A stretch of 19,433 bases of DNA from Fen-999 sp041480065 (GTDB lineage Bacteria; Pseudomonadota; Gammaproteobacteria; Burkholderiales; Rhodocyclaceae), in assembly GCA_041480065.1 (NCBI GenBank), contig JBGOZF010000083.1:1-19433 (forward strand), given 5' to 3'. A model generated the notes under the pieces. It searched no databases and had not been told where the DNA came from. It saw only the letters and a list, made by a program, of their open reading frames with translations. Below, piece by piece: positions 6,540-14,660 of the stretch; the stretch's first letter is position 1, and each line of letters begins with the position of its first letter. A program made the position numbers and the translations under genes.

Positions 6540-8003
6540 ATGGTTGAATCGACAGACTTCAAGAATCTCCGACAGTTGCTGATGCAGTTAGACCCGCTAC
6601 CGGCACATCACGCAGATAGCGCTCCTAACATATCCAGCATCTACTCTCCCTCCGGACACGAGGCAGCACTGGATCCCGAGCGCCCCTTAGTTGTGGGAGG
6701 CCGAGGCGTAGGGAAGAGCTTTTGGGCCGGAGTATTGACGGACGACACGACAAGAAACGTGGTCGCTGGTCGCTACCCTCGACTAGGACTCGATAAGTGT
6801 CGTGTGGCGTTAGGTTTCTCGGGGCTTGATACGGCACAGGGAGGTCCGCCATCTCCGGAAGTCGTTACCGATCTGATGGAGAAGGATGGATTTAAGGCCG
6901 AGCATATCTGGCGTGCCGTGATATTGCACGCTCTAAAGGATTACGTGGATGACGATATTCCGTCCAGATGGGCAGGCAGTAATGGCCTAGTCGCATGGGC
7001 GGCCGAAGATGCAGAGCGCCTGCAATTGACCTTGCAGGCAGCGGATCGACGTTTAGCTCAAGACGGATTGCGTCAAGTCGTTGTGTTCGATGGCCTGGAT
7101 CGGCTTGGAAGCGATTGGACACAGATTCGCGAGCGAACCAAGGCGCTCATGCGAGTGATTCTCGCCTTTCGCTCTTACAAAGCGATTAAGCCAAAGATAT
7201 TCATGCGGATCGATCAAGCACAGGATCAATCCCTCGCAGGGTTTCCCGACGCGTCGAAACTCTTGGGCGCCAAAGTCGATCTCGCGTGGGAGTGTCGAGA
7301 TTTGTTTGGTTTGCTTTTCATGGTACTTGCTAACAATCCACTTGCAAGCACATCGTTCAGGAAACTCGTCGCAGAGCATTTGGGAATATCACTAAAGAAC
7401 TCGGAGCGTGTTGGCTTGCCGTCCGATCTTACGGATGACGAGCACAAACAGGAATTGCTGTTTGCCGCAATGGCGGGCCCATACATGGGCAGTGATCGAA
7501 GAAGAGGCAAGACTTATGCATGGGTCTACAACCATCTCGCCGACGCATACGGTCAAGTGAGCCCGAGAACGTTCTTGGTCGCATTTCGTGTCGCGTCGGA
7601 ACATGGTCAGGCTTTGGATGATAAGGTCGTCGACCCAAAGGGTTTGCAGGCTGGCTTGCGTGCAGCGTCTGCACAACGTGTAGAGCAACTACAGGAGGAT
7701 TTCTCTTGGATTCGCCAAGCACTTGAGCCGCTGGCCGACTTGAATGTTCCGTGCTTCGACGACTCGGTGTTCGCTCGCTGGTACGATGCCAAGACTGTTG
7801 CGGCAATTCAGCGTTCTTCAAAGACCGAGAAGTTTCTCGAACCAGTCGAGTTCAGTTCAGGGGAAAGCGATACCCATAAATCCCTTCTCGACGCGATGAG
7901 GCGAATTGGTGTAGCGGAGCGTAGGCCGGACGGGCGAATCAATGTGCCGGATATCTATCGAGTCGCTGCTAGGTTGCTGAGAAGAGGGGGAGTCCGGCCG
8001 TAA
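6540..8003 (+). CDS. P-loop ATPase, partner of the KGGVGR ATPase
   Basis: A 487-residue protein. Walker A is VGGRGVGKSF (G53 to S60) and Walker B is VVVFDGLDRLG (D184, D187). After the core there is a Arg-rich conserved-looking segment, PYMGSDRRRGKTYAW, then NHLADAYGQVSPRTF. The last ~60 residues (MRRIGVAERRPDGRINVPD onward) look like a winged-helix-type module. This layout recalls uncharacterised ATPases of STAND/KAP-like style that occur in defence or stress islands, but I cannot name a family. It begins two bases after the upstream gene with GACAGG as a probable ribosome binding site, so the two ATPases are almost certainly co-translated. It contains many codons uncommon in the neighbours (TTA, CTA, AGA), consistent with acquisition by transfer. 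Confidence 0.82.
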   Translation: MVESTDFKNLRQLLMQLDPLPAHHADSAPNISSIYSPSGHEAALDPERPLVVGGRGVGKSFWAGVLTDDTTRNVVAGRYPRLGLDKCRVALGFSGLDTAQGGPPSPEVVTDLMEKDGFKAEHIWRAVILHALKDYVDDDIPSRWAGSNGLVAWAAEDAERLQLTLQAADRRLAQDGLRQVVVFDGLDRLGSDWTQIRERTKALMRVILAFRSYKAIKPKIFMRIDQAQDQSLAGFPDASKLLGAKVDLAWECRDLFGLLFMVLANNPLASTSFRKLVAEHLGISLKNSERVGLPSDLTDDEHKQELLFAAMAGPYMGSDRRRGKTYAWVYNHLADAYGQVSPRTFLVAFRVASEHGQALDDKVVDPKGLQAGLRAASAQRVEQLQEDFSWIRQALEPLADLNVPCFDDSVFARWYDAKTVAAIQRSSKTEKFLEPVEFSSGESDTHKSLLDAMRRIGVAERRPDGRINVPDIYRVAARLLRRGGVRP

Positions 8004-8171
8004 CGCTGACTCGGCGTGGTGCGCTCGATCCCCAAGACACGGAGCGGCACGGGCAACCGCAATGAGAGGCAGCGCCCCCTCTAGTTTCCGCGCTGGTGTT
8101 CTCACCTGACCGTATCCCGAGCAACTGGCTATGTTGGCAGACGATGCCTGCTAATCAGGACTTGGCCCGGC

Positions 8172-8561
8172 CTAGCCACCGTCAAGCTTTCGCCCTTGGC
8201 CCCGGGAATACTTGCGCGCAAGCCGATCCAGCTCCACGCTGTGGTAGAAATCCAGGCACTTGATAAACACTAGATCATCGCCGTAGATGTTCTTGTAATC
8301 GCGCGCCAGGAAGGTCTGGCTGAGTTGCGCCGCTTCGGTATAGGCTTCAATCGGGAACGTGCCATGCTCGACATACTCCCGGGCTGCCGCCCCCGCCTTG
8401 TCCGCCGCCTCGCCTGGCCCCAGCCCCTTGGCAATGCATACCGCGAAGGCGTGGTTCTTCAGGGCCATGATTGGATTGGTCTTCTTGGGCGGTGTTTGGC
8501 CGAACGCCGGCCCGGCCATCATCAATCCCGCCGCCATCAACGCCACTACTTTAGTAGCCAT
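8172..8561 (-). CDS. tai4: T6SS amidase immunity protein, Tai4 family
   Basis: A 129-residue periplasmic protein that would bind and block the amidase toxin encoded just upstream. The start chosen is the ATG at 8561, because it gives a clean signal peptide (MATKVVALMAAGLMMAGPAFG, cleavage after AFG); the longer open frame to 8651 would bury it. The mature part is helical with typical Tai4 wording: HAFAVCIAKGLG, AAAREYVEHG, and VFIKCLDFYHSVELDRLARKY, with a conserved cysteine in each end segment. The first codons overlap the end of tae4 by 16 bases, the expected order for an effector/immunity pair. GGAAG upstream may serve as ribosome binding site inside tae4. Confidence 0.85.
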   Translation of the reverse strand: MATKVVALMAAGLMMAGPAFGQTPPKKTNPIMALKNHAFAVCIAKGLGPGEAADKAGAAAREYVEHGTFPIEAYTEAAQLSQTFLARDYKNIYGDDLVFIKCLDFYHSVELDRLARKYSRGQGRKLDGG

Positions 8562-9034
8562 ATCGACGCTTCCGAAGCATTGGGAAAGTAGCAATGATCG
8601 GAACAGGTAGACCCATCCCATAAGGTCGCATGCCCGGACGCGTCGCTCCATCCACTCACCGAGAAGACGAGGATTCCCTTGTCGCTTGTGAAATCGCTCG
8701 GCTTAGGATTCTTGATGGTCTTGTCGGGCTTTCCAAATTCCTGATTCAGGAAGACGAGTGAGTCAGAGACTCGGAAGATGTACTGTTTGCCGTCCGCGCC
8801 AGTAACGGTCTTCCACACTCCGCGCGGTATCGTGTTACCCGAGTAATTCAGGCTGTAGCTCATCCTGATAGCGCAGGCATTCTTGAACCCCTGTACCGGG
8901 TCGGTTGTCCCAAGCTGGATGTTCTGCTCCACTTTTCCGCCGATCTTCGTTCCAACACCGGCAACAGAACCATCGCCGTGGATGACTGTGAATTGTCCCC
9001 AAATCATGCTGAATGCGGGCCGGGCGCCTGCCAT
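8546..9034 (-). CDS. tae4: T6SS peptidoglycan amidase effector, Tae4 family
   Basis: A 162-residue NlpC/P60-fold amidase. Known Tae4 effectors are delivered by type VI secretion into a rival's periplasm, where they cut the gamma-D-glutamyl-mDAP bond of peptidoglycan stems. The catalytic cysteine is C54 in NACAIRMSYSLN and the histidine is H135 in SGHATLWDG (D140 follows). The pair C144/C148 in CSDHC corresponds to the disulfide known in Tae4 enzymes. The start at 9034 is set by AAGGAG eight bases upstream; the open frame continues to 9118 without support. There is no N-terminal signal peptide, as expected for a T6SS cargo. No T6SS structural gene, Hcp, VgrG or PAAR is in the window, so this is an orphan effector locus. 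Confidence 0.88.
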   Translation of the reverse strand: MAGARPAFSMIWGQFTVIHGDGSVAGVGTKIGGKVEQNIQLGTTDPVQGFKNACAIRMSYSLNYSGNTIPRGVWKTVTGADGKQYIFRVSDSLVFLNQEFGKPDKTIKNPKPSDFTSDKGILVFSVSGWSDASGHATLWDGSTCSDHCYFPNASEASIWLLK

Positions 9035-9064
9035 GATGTTGTCTCCTTGCTGATTGGCATAATG

Positions 9065-9073
9065 ATCATAGCA
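9065..9073 (-). promoter_or_regulatory. Putative extended -10 promoter of tae4-tai4
   Basis: On the minus strand TGCTATGAT contains the extended -10 TGn element and a 5 of 6 -10 hexamer. No convincing -35 is seen 16-18 bases further upstream. Transcription would start about 24 bases before the tae4 ATG. Confidence 0.35.
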
Positions 9074-9181
9074 TTGCCGCGGCTCCCAGGGGGCCGAGAA
9101 TTGCCGGGCCCGGCGCATATTGACCGCCGAACCCGTGGTGCGGCAACTCGTACGACGTTTCGCCCCTCTGGACGGCCCCGT

Positions 9182-9943
9182 TCAGGGCATGAGTCCCCGC
9201 CGCTTCCTGCCGGCGCGTGAGGCCAGCGCGTCGAAAACGGCGTTGGGCAGCAGCCGCATTAGCCTGGAAACCACAGCCATCTGCCAGGGCACGACGGCGT
9301 AGCTGGTGCCGGATTCGATGACACGGACGATGCGACGCGCGCCGTCTTCGACCGTCAGCAGGAAAGGCATCCGGTAGTCGTTGATGGCTGTCATCGGCGT
9401 CTCGATGTAGCCCGGCGCGACGGTCACCACCTTGACGCCGCTGCCGCGGAGATCGCCGCGCAGGCTCTCGAGATAGGAAATCGCAGCCGCCTTCGACGCC
9501 GAGTAGGCGCCCGAGCCGGGCAGGCCGCGAATACCTGCAACCGAAGCGATGCCCGCCAGCGTGCCACCACCGGCGGCACGCATGGGCTCGATGAAGGGGT
9601 GGAAGGTATTGACCAGGCCGAGCACATTGACCTGCAATACCCGTTCGAAGACCGGCAGATCCGCCGCTTCCTGGGTGAGTGTGCCAGCCGAGATTCCGGC
9701 ATTGGCGATCACTCGGTCGGGCACGCCGGCGCGGGTCAGGAAGTCGTCGCCGGCGGCCGCCAGTGCGGCGGCGTCGGTAACGTCGAGCGGGTAGAGGAAA
9801 GTCTCAGCCGGCAGTGTCGCGGCGAGCCGCCGCAACTCGTCGCCGCGGCGCGCCACCAGCCCCAGCGTGGCGCCGCGAGCGGCATACAAACGGGCCAGTG
9901 CAGCGCCGATACCGGATGAAGCACCGGTGATAACGACGCGCAA
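9182..9943 (-). CDS. Short-chain dehydrogenase/reductase (SDR)
   Basis: A 253-residue classical SDR, an NAD(P)(H)-dependent oxidoreductase of the cytoplasm. Landmarks are the cofactor motif TGASSGIG (residues 7-14), NAG (81-83), N106, the catalytic S134 in IASVAG, and YSASK with Y147 and K151. The substrate cannot be told. The start is TTG at 9943, the only usable codon between the dsbA stop and the Rossmann motif; the open frame that continues further upstream is a shadow of dsbA. No clear ribosome binding site precedes it, so expression may depend on translation of dsbA 17 bases upstream. It is the last gene of the argS-SPOR-dsbA-SDR operon. Confidence 0.88.
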   Translation of the reverse strand: MRVVITGASSGIGAALARLYAARGATLGLVARRGDELRRLAATLPAETFLYPLDVTDAAALAAAGDDFLTRAGVPDRVIANAGISAGTLTQEAADLPVFERVLQVNVLGLVNTFHPFIEPMRAAGGGTLAGIASVAGIRGLPGSGAYSASKAAAISYLESLRGDLRGSGVKVVTVAPGYIETPMTAINDYRMPFLLTVEDGARRIVRVIESGTSYAVVPWQMAVVSRLMRLLPNAVFDALASRAGRKRRGLMP

Positions 9944-9960
9944 GCCGGCGGCCCCCGAGC

Positions 9961-10623
9961 CTACTTGTTCGCCGCGTGATCCTTGCGGGCCATGTCGATC
10001 AACTGGTCGACCACCACCAGCGTATCGTCGTAGCTGCCGCCGGCGCCGCCGGCCGGCCTGTAGCGGCCGTCGACGATCAGTGCCGGCACGCCGTCGAGGC
10101 CGTGCGCCTCGCTCAACTGAATCGACCGCCGCACCTTGCTCTGAATGGCGAACGAATTGTAGATGTCGGTGAACTTGCGGACATCGACGCCCTTCTTGGC
10201 GATCCAGTCGAAGAGAGCGGCATCGTCGCTGATGAGCCGGGTCTGGCGGTCCACATGGACGGCTTCGAATATGTCGCCGTGAAGTCTCTCGAGCAGGCCC
10301 ATGGTCTCGAGCGTGTAGTAGAGCTTCGCCCCCGGCGCCCACGGACCCGGGCCGCCGTCCCTGCCCGGGAACACGGCGGGCACGCGGCGGAAGACCACAT
10401 CCTTGGGCAGCTTCTTCAGCCACTTCTGAAGCAGCGGCTCCAGATTGAAGCAGTGACCGCAGCCATACCAGAAGAACTCGGTGACCTCGATGCGGCCCTT
10501 GGCCTCGGTCGGCTGTGCCGGCCTATAGACCGTGTATTGCTGGCCTTCCTTCAACTTGACGGCGCCGGCCAGTCCGGTCACGGCAGCCAACACCAATCCA
10601 ACAACCAACGCTAGTTTGCGCAT
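9961..10623 (-). CDS. dsbA: Thiol:disulfide interchange protein DsbA/DsbL family
   Basis: A 220-residue periplasmic dithiol oxidase that introduces disulfide bonds into exported proteins. Residues 1-20 form the signal peptide (RKLALVVGLVLAAVTGLAG). The active site is WYGCGHC with C55 and C58; CGHC replaces the CPHC of E. coli DsbA. The cis-proline loop is GVPALIVDG (P180). The helical insertion typical of DsbA lies between about 90 and 165. The ribosome binding site GGAAGGAAG is directly before the ATG at 10623. It lies 12 bases after the SPOR gene in the argS operon. The partner DsbB is not in the window. Confidence 0.92.
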   Translation of the reverse strand: MRKLALVVGLVLAAVTGLAGAVKLKEGQQYTVYRPAQPTEAKGRIEVTEFFWYGCGHCFNLEPLLQKWLKKLPKDVVFRRVPAVFPGRDGGPGPWAPGAKLYYTLETMGLLERLHGDIFEAVHVDRQTRLISDDAALFDWIAKKGVDVRKFTDIYNSFAIQSKVRRSIQLSEAHGLDGVPALIVDGRYRPAGGAGGSYDDTLVVVDQLIDMARKDHAANK

Positions 10624-10635
10624 GAGCTTCCTTCC

Positions 10636-11238
10636 TCAGTTGTTCTTGCCCTTGACCGGTGCGGCCTGGACGCCGTTCTGTGACAACAGTCCGCGCACCC
10701 GGTTCATTTCGTCAACGCTCGAGAGCGGCCCGACGCGGACACGATGCATCCTGCCCTTGTCGGGAATGTCGACCTCCTGAACGCTGGCATCCACGCCCAT
10801 CAGGGCCAGCTTGGCCTTGAGATTGTCGGCATCGGCGGCGCTCTGGAACGCCCCCGCCTGGAGGTACAGCGGCTCCGCCGCGGCGATGGGCTTGGCCGGC
10901 TCAGGCTTGCCGGGCTCCGGCCTGGGCGCGACCGGCGCCGGCCCGGCTTCCTGGCTGCCGGGAAGTATCTTGTAGAACTCGAAGCGCGGCTTGTCACCCA
11001 CCTTGTCGCCGGGTTTGCCGGGCAAGGTCACCGGCGCAGCGGGCACTTCCGATTCGCCGGCCGGCCGTTCGGCCCGCGTCGCCTTGTCCCGGAACGGCAG
11101 CGGCGTCTTGTTCATGTACCAGACGACGCCGAAAGACAACAGCACGCCGATCAACAGGCCGATGAATACGCCCAGCAACGTACCGCCGCCGCTCCTCCTG
11201 CGCGCGGGAACCCCGGCGCGGACCTTCTTTCCAGTCAT
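10636..11238 (-). CDS. SPOR-domain cell-envelope protein (FtsN-like)
   Basis: A 200-residue bitopic inner-membrane protein. It has a basic cytoplasmic start (KKVRAGVPARRR), a transmembrane helix at about 20-42 (LLGVFIGLLIGVLLSFGVVWY), a Pro/Lys/Ala-rich periplasmic linker, and a C-terminal SPOR domain at about 123-195 (LYLQAGAFQSAADADNLKAK, then HRVRVGPLSSVDEM). SPOR domains bind glycan strands stripped of stem peptides at the division septum. Its ATG shares one base with the argS stop (TAATG), so it is translationally coupled to argS. The argS-SPOR order is common in betaproteobacteria, and the gene is probably a divergent FtsN analogue, which I infer rather than see. Confidence 0.9.
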   Translation of the reverse strand: MTGKKVRAGVPARRRSGGGTLLGVFIGLLIGVLLSFGVVWYMNKTPLPFRDKATRAERPAGESEVPAAPVTLPGKPGDKVGDKPRFEFYKILPGSQEAGPAPVAPRPEPGKPEPAKPIAAAEPLYLQAGAFQSAADADNLKAKLALMGVDASVQEVDIPDKGRMHRVRVGPLSSVDEMNRVRGLLSQNGVQAAPVKGKNN

Positions 11239-13004
11239 TACATCGCCTCCGGCGCCGAGACGCCTAGTATCTGCAAACCGTTCCTCAACACCTGTCGGAC
11301 CGCGACCGCGAGCGCAAGTCGCGCGCGCTTGACGGCTTCGTCTTCAACCAGCAAGCGTTCGGCGTTGTACCAACTATGAAACTCGCCGGCGAGATCGCGC
11401 AGGTAGAACGCCAAGGCGTGAGGCGCAAAGTCCGCCGCCGCCTGGGCAATCACCTCCGGGAACGCGTATATGCCACCGCATAACCCGAGTTCGCGCTCGC
11501 CGGTCAGCGGCGCCAGATCCACCGCCGCCAGTTCCGACTCCCGGCCGCCCCATTGGTTCAGGACCGAACAGATGCGGGCATGCGCATACTGAACGTAATA
11601 GACGGGGTTGTCGTTCGATTCCGAGGTCGCCAGGGTCAGGTCGAAATCCAGCGCCTGATCCTGCTTGCGCAGCAGGTAGAAGAAGCGGCAGGCGTCGTTG
11701 CCCACTTCCTGGCGCAATTCGCGCAGCGTCACGTACTGGCCGGCGCGGGTGGACATGGAAACCTTGGCGCCGTCGCGAAAGAGGCTGACGAATTGCACCA
11801 GGGCCACGTCCAACCGGTCCGAATCGAGATCGAGCGCTTTGAGCGCGCCCTTGACGCGCGGGATGTAGCCGTGGTGGTCGGCGCCCCAGATGTCGATCAC
11901 CTTGTCGAAGCCGCGCTCGAACTTGTTCGCGTGGTAGGCGATGTCCGAGGCGAAATAGGTGTAGAGGCCGTTTTCGCGCTGGACGACGCGATCCTTCTCG
12001 TCACCGAAGGCAGCCGAGCGGAACCACTTGGCGCCGTTCTGGACGTAGATGTGGCCACGCTTTTCCAGCTCGGCGACGATCTTCGCGACCATGCCGGTAT
12101 CGAAAAGCGAGCGCTCCGAGAACCAGCAGTCGAAATGCACGCCGAACTCCTCGAGGTCCTCGCGGCAGTCGGCCAGTTGTTCGGTCAGCGCATGCTGGTG
12201 GATGTAGGCCCATTCCTCGCCGAGCAAGTCCTTGGCGGCCGCGATCAGGCCGTCGAGGTGCGCTTCGAGCTGTTCCTTCTCCTCCTTCGTGTATTCACCT
12301 TCCTCGCGGCGCGGCGGTGCCGGCGGCGCGCAGGCGAGCAAGGCCTCGGCCGGATGCACGTAGCGGTCGCCGTGAGTTTCCTGAACCTGCTCGGCCATGT
12401 CGCGCACGTACTCGCCCTGATAAGCGTTGGGCGGGAACGGCACATACTCCTCGTGAAGTTCGAGGTAGCGCAACCAGGTCGACACCGCCAGGATGTCCAT
12501 CTGGCGGCCGGCGTCGTTCACGTAGTACTCGCGGCAGACCTGATATCCGGCGAAACCCAGCAGGCTGGCCAGACTGGCGCCGTAGGCGGCGCCGCGGCCG
12601 TGGCCCACGTGCAGCGGCCCGGTCGGATTGGCGGAGACAAACTCGACTTGCAGCTTGCGGCCCGAAGGCGCAACGCGGCCGAAGTCGTCGCCCCTGGCCA
12701 GCACCTGCTGCACCACCCGCGTCTTGGCCGCCGGCACCAGCGTGAAGTTGATGAAGCCGGCGCCGGCAACCTCCGCCTTCTCCAGCCAGGGCGAAGCCGG
12801 CAACTCATGGACCAGCCGCTCGGCGATGCGGCGCGGGTTGTCCTTCAGCGCCCGTGCCAGTTGCATGGCCACGCTGCTGGCAAAATCGCCATGTGCCGAC
12901 TCGCGCGGCCGCTCCAGCCGAATTTCGGCGCTGGTGCCGGGCGCGACGCTTTCGAGCGCGGCGCGCAACAGTCCGGCCAGGTGGGCTTTCGGGTCCAAGG
13001 ACAT
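11238..13004 (-). CDS. argS: Arginyl-tRNA synthetase
   Basis: A 588-residue class I aminoacyl-tRNA synthetase that charges tRNA-Arg in the cytoplasm. The N-terminal arginyl domain begins MSLDPKAHLAGLLRAALES. The HIGH motif appears as HVGHGRG after SANPTGPL, and the KMSKS loop as KVSMSTRAG. The C-terminal anticodon-binding DALR domain contains YVQYAHARICSVLNQWG and ends in QILGVSAPEAM. The length fits the bacterial family. A hydrophilic insertion rich in Glu, Lys and Pro lies after the catalytic motif region (PPAPPRREEGEYTKEEKE). It is the first gene of the argS-SPOR-dsbA-SDR operon, and a perfect TATAAT lies 27 bases before the ATG. Confidence 0.97.
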   Translation of the reverse strand: MSLDPKAHLAGLLRAALESVAPGTSAEIRLERPRESAHGDFASSVAMQLARALKDNPRRIAERLVHELPASPWLEKAEVAGAGFINFTLVPAAKTRVVQQVLARGDDFGRVAPSGRKLQVEFVSANPTGPLHVGHGRGAAYGASLASLLGFAGYQVCREYYVNDAGRQMDILAVSTWLRYLELHEEYVPFPPNAYQGEYVRDMAEQVQETHGDRYVHPAEALLACAPPAPPRREEGEYTKEEKEQLEAHLDGLIAAAKDLLGEEWAYIHQHALTEQLADCREDLEEFGVHFDCWFSERSLFDTGMVAKIVAELEKRGHIYVQNGAKWFRSAAFGDEKDRVVQRENGLYTYFASDIAYHANKFERGFDKVIDIWGADHHGYIPRVKGALKALDLDSDRLDVALVQFVSLFRDGAKVSMSTRAGQYVTLRELRQEVGNDACRFFYLLRKQDQALDFDLTLATSESNDNPVYYVQYAHARICSVLNQWGGRESELAAVDLAPLTGERELGLCGGIYAFPEVIAQAAADFAPHALAFYLRDLAGEFHSWYNAERLLVEDEAVKRARLALAVAVRQVLRNGLQILGVSAPEAM

Positions 13005-13030
13005 TGGTATGCTCGATCGGCAAAGAGTGC

Positions 13031-13036
13031 ATTATA
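13031..13036 (-). promoter_or_regulatory. Putative -10 element of the argS operon
   Basis: The minus strand reads TATAAT, a perfect -10 hexamer, which would start transcription about 20 bases before the argS ATG. A TTGACC lies upstream, but at only 12 bases spacing, and no good -35 is seen at 16-18 bases. Confidence 0.45.
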
Positions 13037-13065
13037 CCGGCCCAATGCGGTCAACCCTTTCGGCT

Positions 13066-13081
13066 GCCCGGGAAACCGGGC
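13066..13081 (+). other. GAAA-tetraloop hairpin in the ubiB leader
   Basis: GCCCGG, loop GAAA, CCGGGC: a perfect 6-bp stem closed by a GNRA tetraloop, about 38 bases before the ubiB start. It would be stable in the ubiB mRNA leader. It has no T-run for a terminator and no known riboswitch form. Confidence 0.35.
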
Positions 13082-13118
13082 AAAATCGTCGCCTTCGGCC
13101 AACTTCCCATCCGCTCCC

Positions 13119-14642
13119 TTGCGCATACTTCGTTTCACCAAGATTGTCCGCGTCGGCTTCGGCTTCGGTCTCGACCGGTTGCTGCTCGATCACGACCCAA
13201 ACAACCGCATCGCCCGCTTGATCGGTGCGCTGGGATTCTGGCGCGACCTTTCGGTGCCGCGTGCCGTACGCCTGCGCCAGGCGCTGGAGGCGCTAGGCCC
13301 GATCTTCGTCAAGTTCGGCCAGGTGCTGTCCACCCGCCGCGATCTGATGCCGCAGGACATCGCCGACGAACTGGCCAAGCTCCAGGACCAGGTGCCGCCC
13401 TTCCCCTCGGAACAGGCGATGGCGGAACTCGAGCGCGTTTATGGCAAACCTGTGGACGCGGTGTTCAAGTCGTTCGAGCGCGAACCGGTTGCCTCGGCCT
13501 CGGTCGCCCAGGTCCATTTCGCCACCCTGCCCGACGGCCACGACGTTGCCGTGAAGATCCTGCGTCCCGGCATCGAAAAGGTGATCGGCCACGATCTCGC
13601 CCTCCTCGACACCCCGGCCGGGCTGCTCGAGCATCTGTGGGCGGACGGCAAACGGCTGAAGCCGCGCGAAGTGGTGGCCGAATTCGCCAAGCATCTGCAC
13701 GACGAACTCGACCTCATGCGGGAGGCCGCCAACTGTTCTCAACTGCGACGCAACTTCGTCGACTCGCCGCTGCTTGCCGTGCCCGAGGTCCATTGGGACT
13801 GGTGCACGCCATCGGTGATGGTCATGGAGCGCATGCACGGCACACCGATCTCGCAGATCGAGCGCCTGCGCGCCGACGGCGTCGACCTCAAACGCCTGTC
13901 GCGCGCCGGCGTCGAGATCTTCTTCACCCAGATCTTCCGCGACGGTTTCTTCCACGCCGACATGCATCCGGGCAACATCCTGGTGGAGCCAAACGGCCGC
14001 TACGTCGCGCTCGATTTCGGCATCATGGGCACCTTGAACGAAGTGGACAAGAACTACCTGGCAATCAACTTCCTGGCCTTTTTCCGCCGCGACTACCACC
14101 GGGTCGCCGAAGCGCACATCGAGTCCGGCTGGGCGCCGAAGGATACCCGCGTGGACGAACTCGAAGCCGCTGTGCGTTCGGTCTGCGAGCCGATCTTCGA
14201 TCGTCCGCTGAAGCAGATTTCCTTCGGCAAGGTGCTCCTGCGCCTGTTCCAGGCCTCACGCCGGTTCAACGTCGAGATCCAGCCGCAACTCGTGCTGCTG
14301 CAGAAGACGCTGCTCAACATCGAAGGCCTCGGCCGCCAACTCGATCCCGACCTCGACCTCTGGCAGACGGCCAAGCCTTTCCTCGAGCGCTGGATGTCGG
14401 AACAGCTCGGCTGGCGCGGACTCGTCAATCATGTCAAGCGCGAAGCGCCGCAGTGGGCAGCCCTGATCCCTCAACTGCCGCGGCTTGCGCACCAGGCGCT
14501 CAGCAACCCGCCTCAGGCGACACTGGCCACCGAGCTTGCGGCCCTGCGCGAAGAGCAGGCGCGCCAGCGCCGCAGCGTAAACTGGTTGGTCGCCCTGGTC
14601 GCAGCTCAATTCGCAGTCGTGCTAATTCTGCTATTTACCTGA
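13119..14642 (+). CDS. ubiB: UbiB-family atypical kinase, ubiquinone biosynthesis
   Basis: A 507-residue member of the ABC1/ADCK/UbiB family, a membrane-associated atypical kinase/ATPase needed for aerobic ubiquinone synthesis. Family hallmarks are KFGQ (K65-Q68) in the KxGQ helix, the Ala/Ser-rich loop ASASVAQVH, the ion-pair Lys in DVAVKILRPG, DELDLMREAAN, HADMHPGN (279-286) and DFG (299-301). The C-terminal hydrophobic segment (WLVALVAAQFAVVLILLF) is the expected membrane anchor. The start is TTG at 13119, giving RILRFTKIVRVGFGFGLDR, typical UbiB wording; the frame is open much further upstream, but only as a shadow of argS. It is divergent from argS and followed after 18 bases by the symporter gene. 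The other ubi genes are not in the window. Confidence 0.94.
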   Translation: MRILRFTKIVRVGFGFGLDRLLLDHDPNNRIARLIGALGFWRDLSVPRAVRLRQALEALGPIFVKFGQVLSTRRDLMPQDIADELAKLQDQVPPFPSEQAMAELERVYGKPVDAVFKSFEREPVASASVAQVHFATLPDGHDVAVKILRPGIEKVIGHDLALLDTPAGLLEHLWADGKRLKPREVVAEFAKHLHDELDLMREAANCSQLRRNFVDSPLLAVPEVHWDWCTPSVMVMERMHGTPISQIERLRADGVDLKRLSRAGVEIFFTQIFRDGFFHADMHPGNILVEPNGRYVALDFGIMGTLNEVDKNYLAINFLAFFRRDYHRVAEAHIESGWAPKDTRVDELEAAVRSVCEPIFDRPLKQISFGKVLLRLFQASRRFNVEIQPQLVLLQKTLLNIEGLGRQLDPDLDLWQTAKPFLERWMSEQLGWRGLVNHVKREAPQWAALIPQLPRLAHQALSNPPQATLATELAALREEQARQRRSVNWLVALVAAQFAVVLILLFT

Positions 14643-14660
14643 TCACCGCGAGGCTTCCTC

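Noticed and set aside
5173..8003. The two ATPases as a ParAB-type partition locus
   Set aside because: No ParB-like DNA-binding protein or parS-like repeats are seen, and the partner is a second P-loop ATPase.
9944..10423. N-terminal extension of the SDR open frame
   Set aside because: It runs over dsbA in another frame and has no domain; the Rossmann motif follows directly after the TTG at 9943.
11553..13118. A very long plus-strand open frame upstream of and joined to ubiB
   Set aside because: It is the antisense of argS, kept open by GC-rich codon bias; the UbiB protein signature begins only at 13119.
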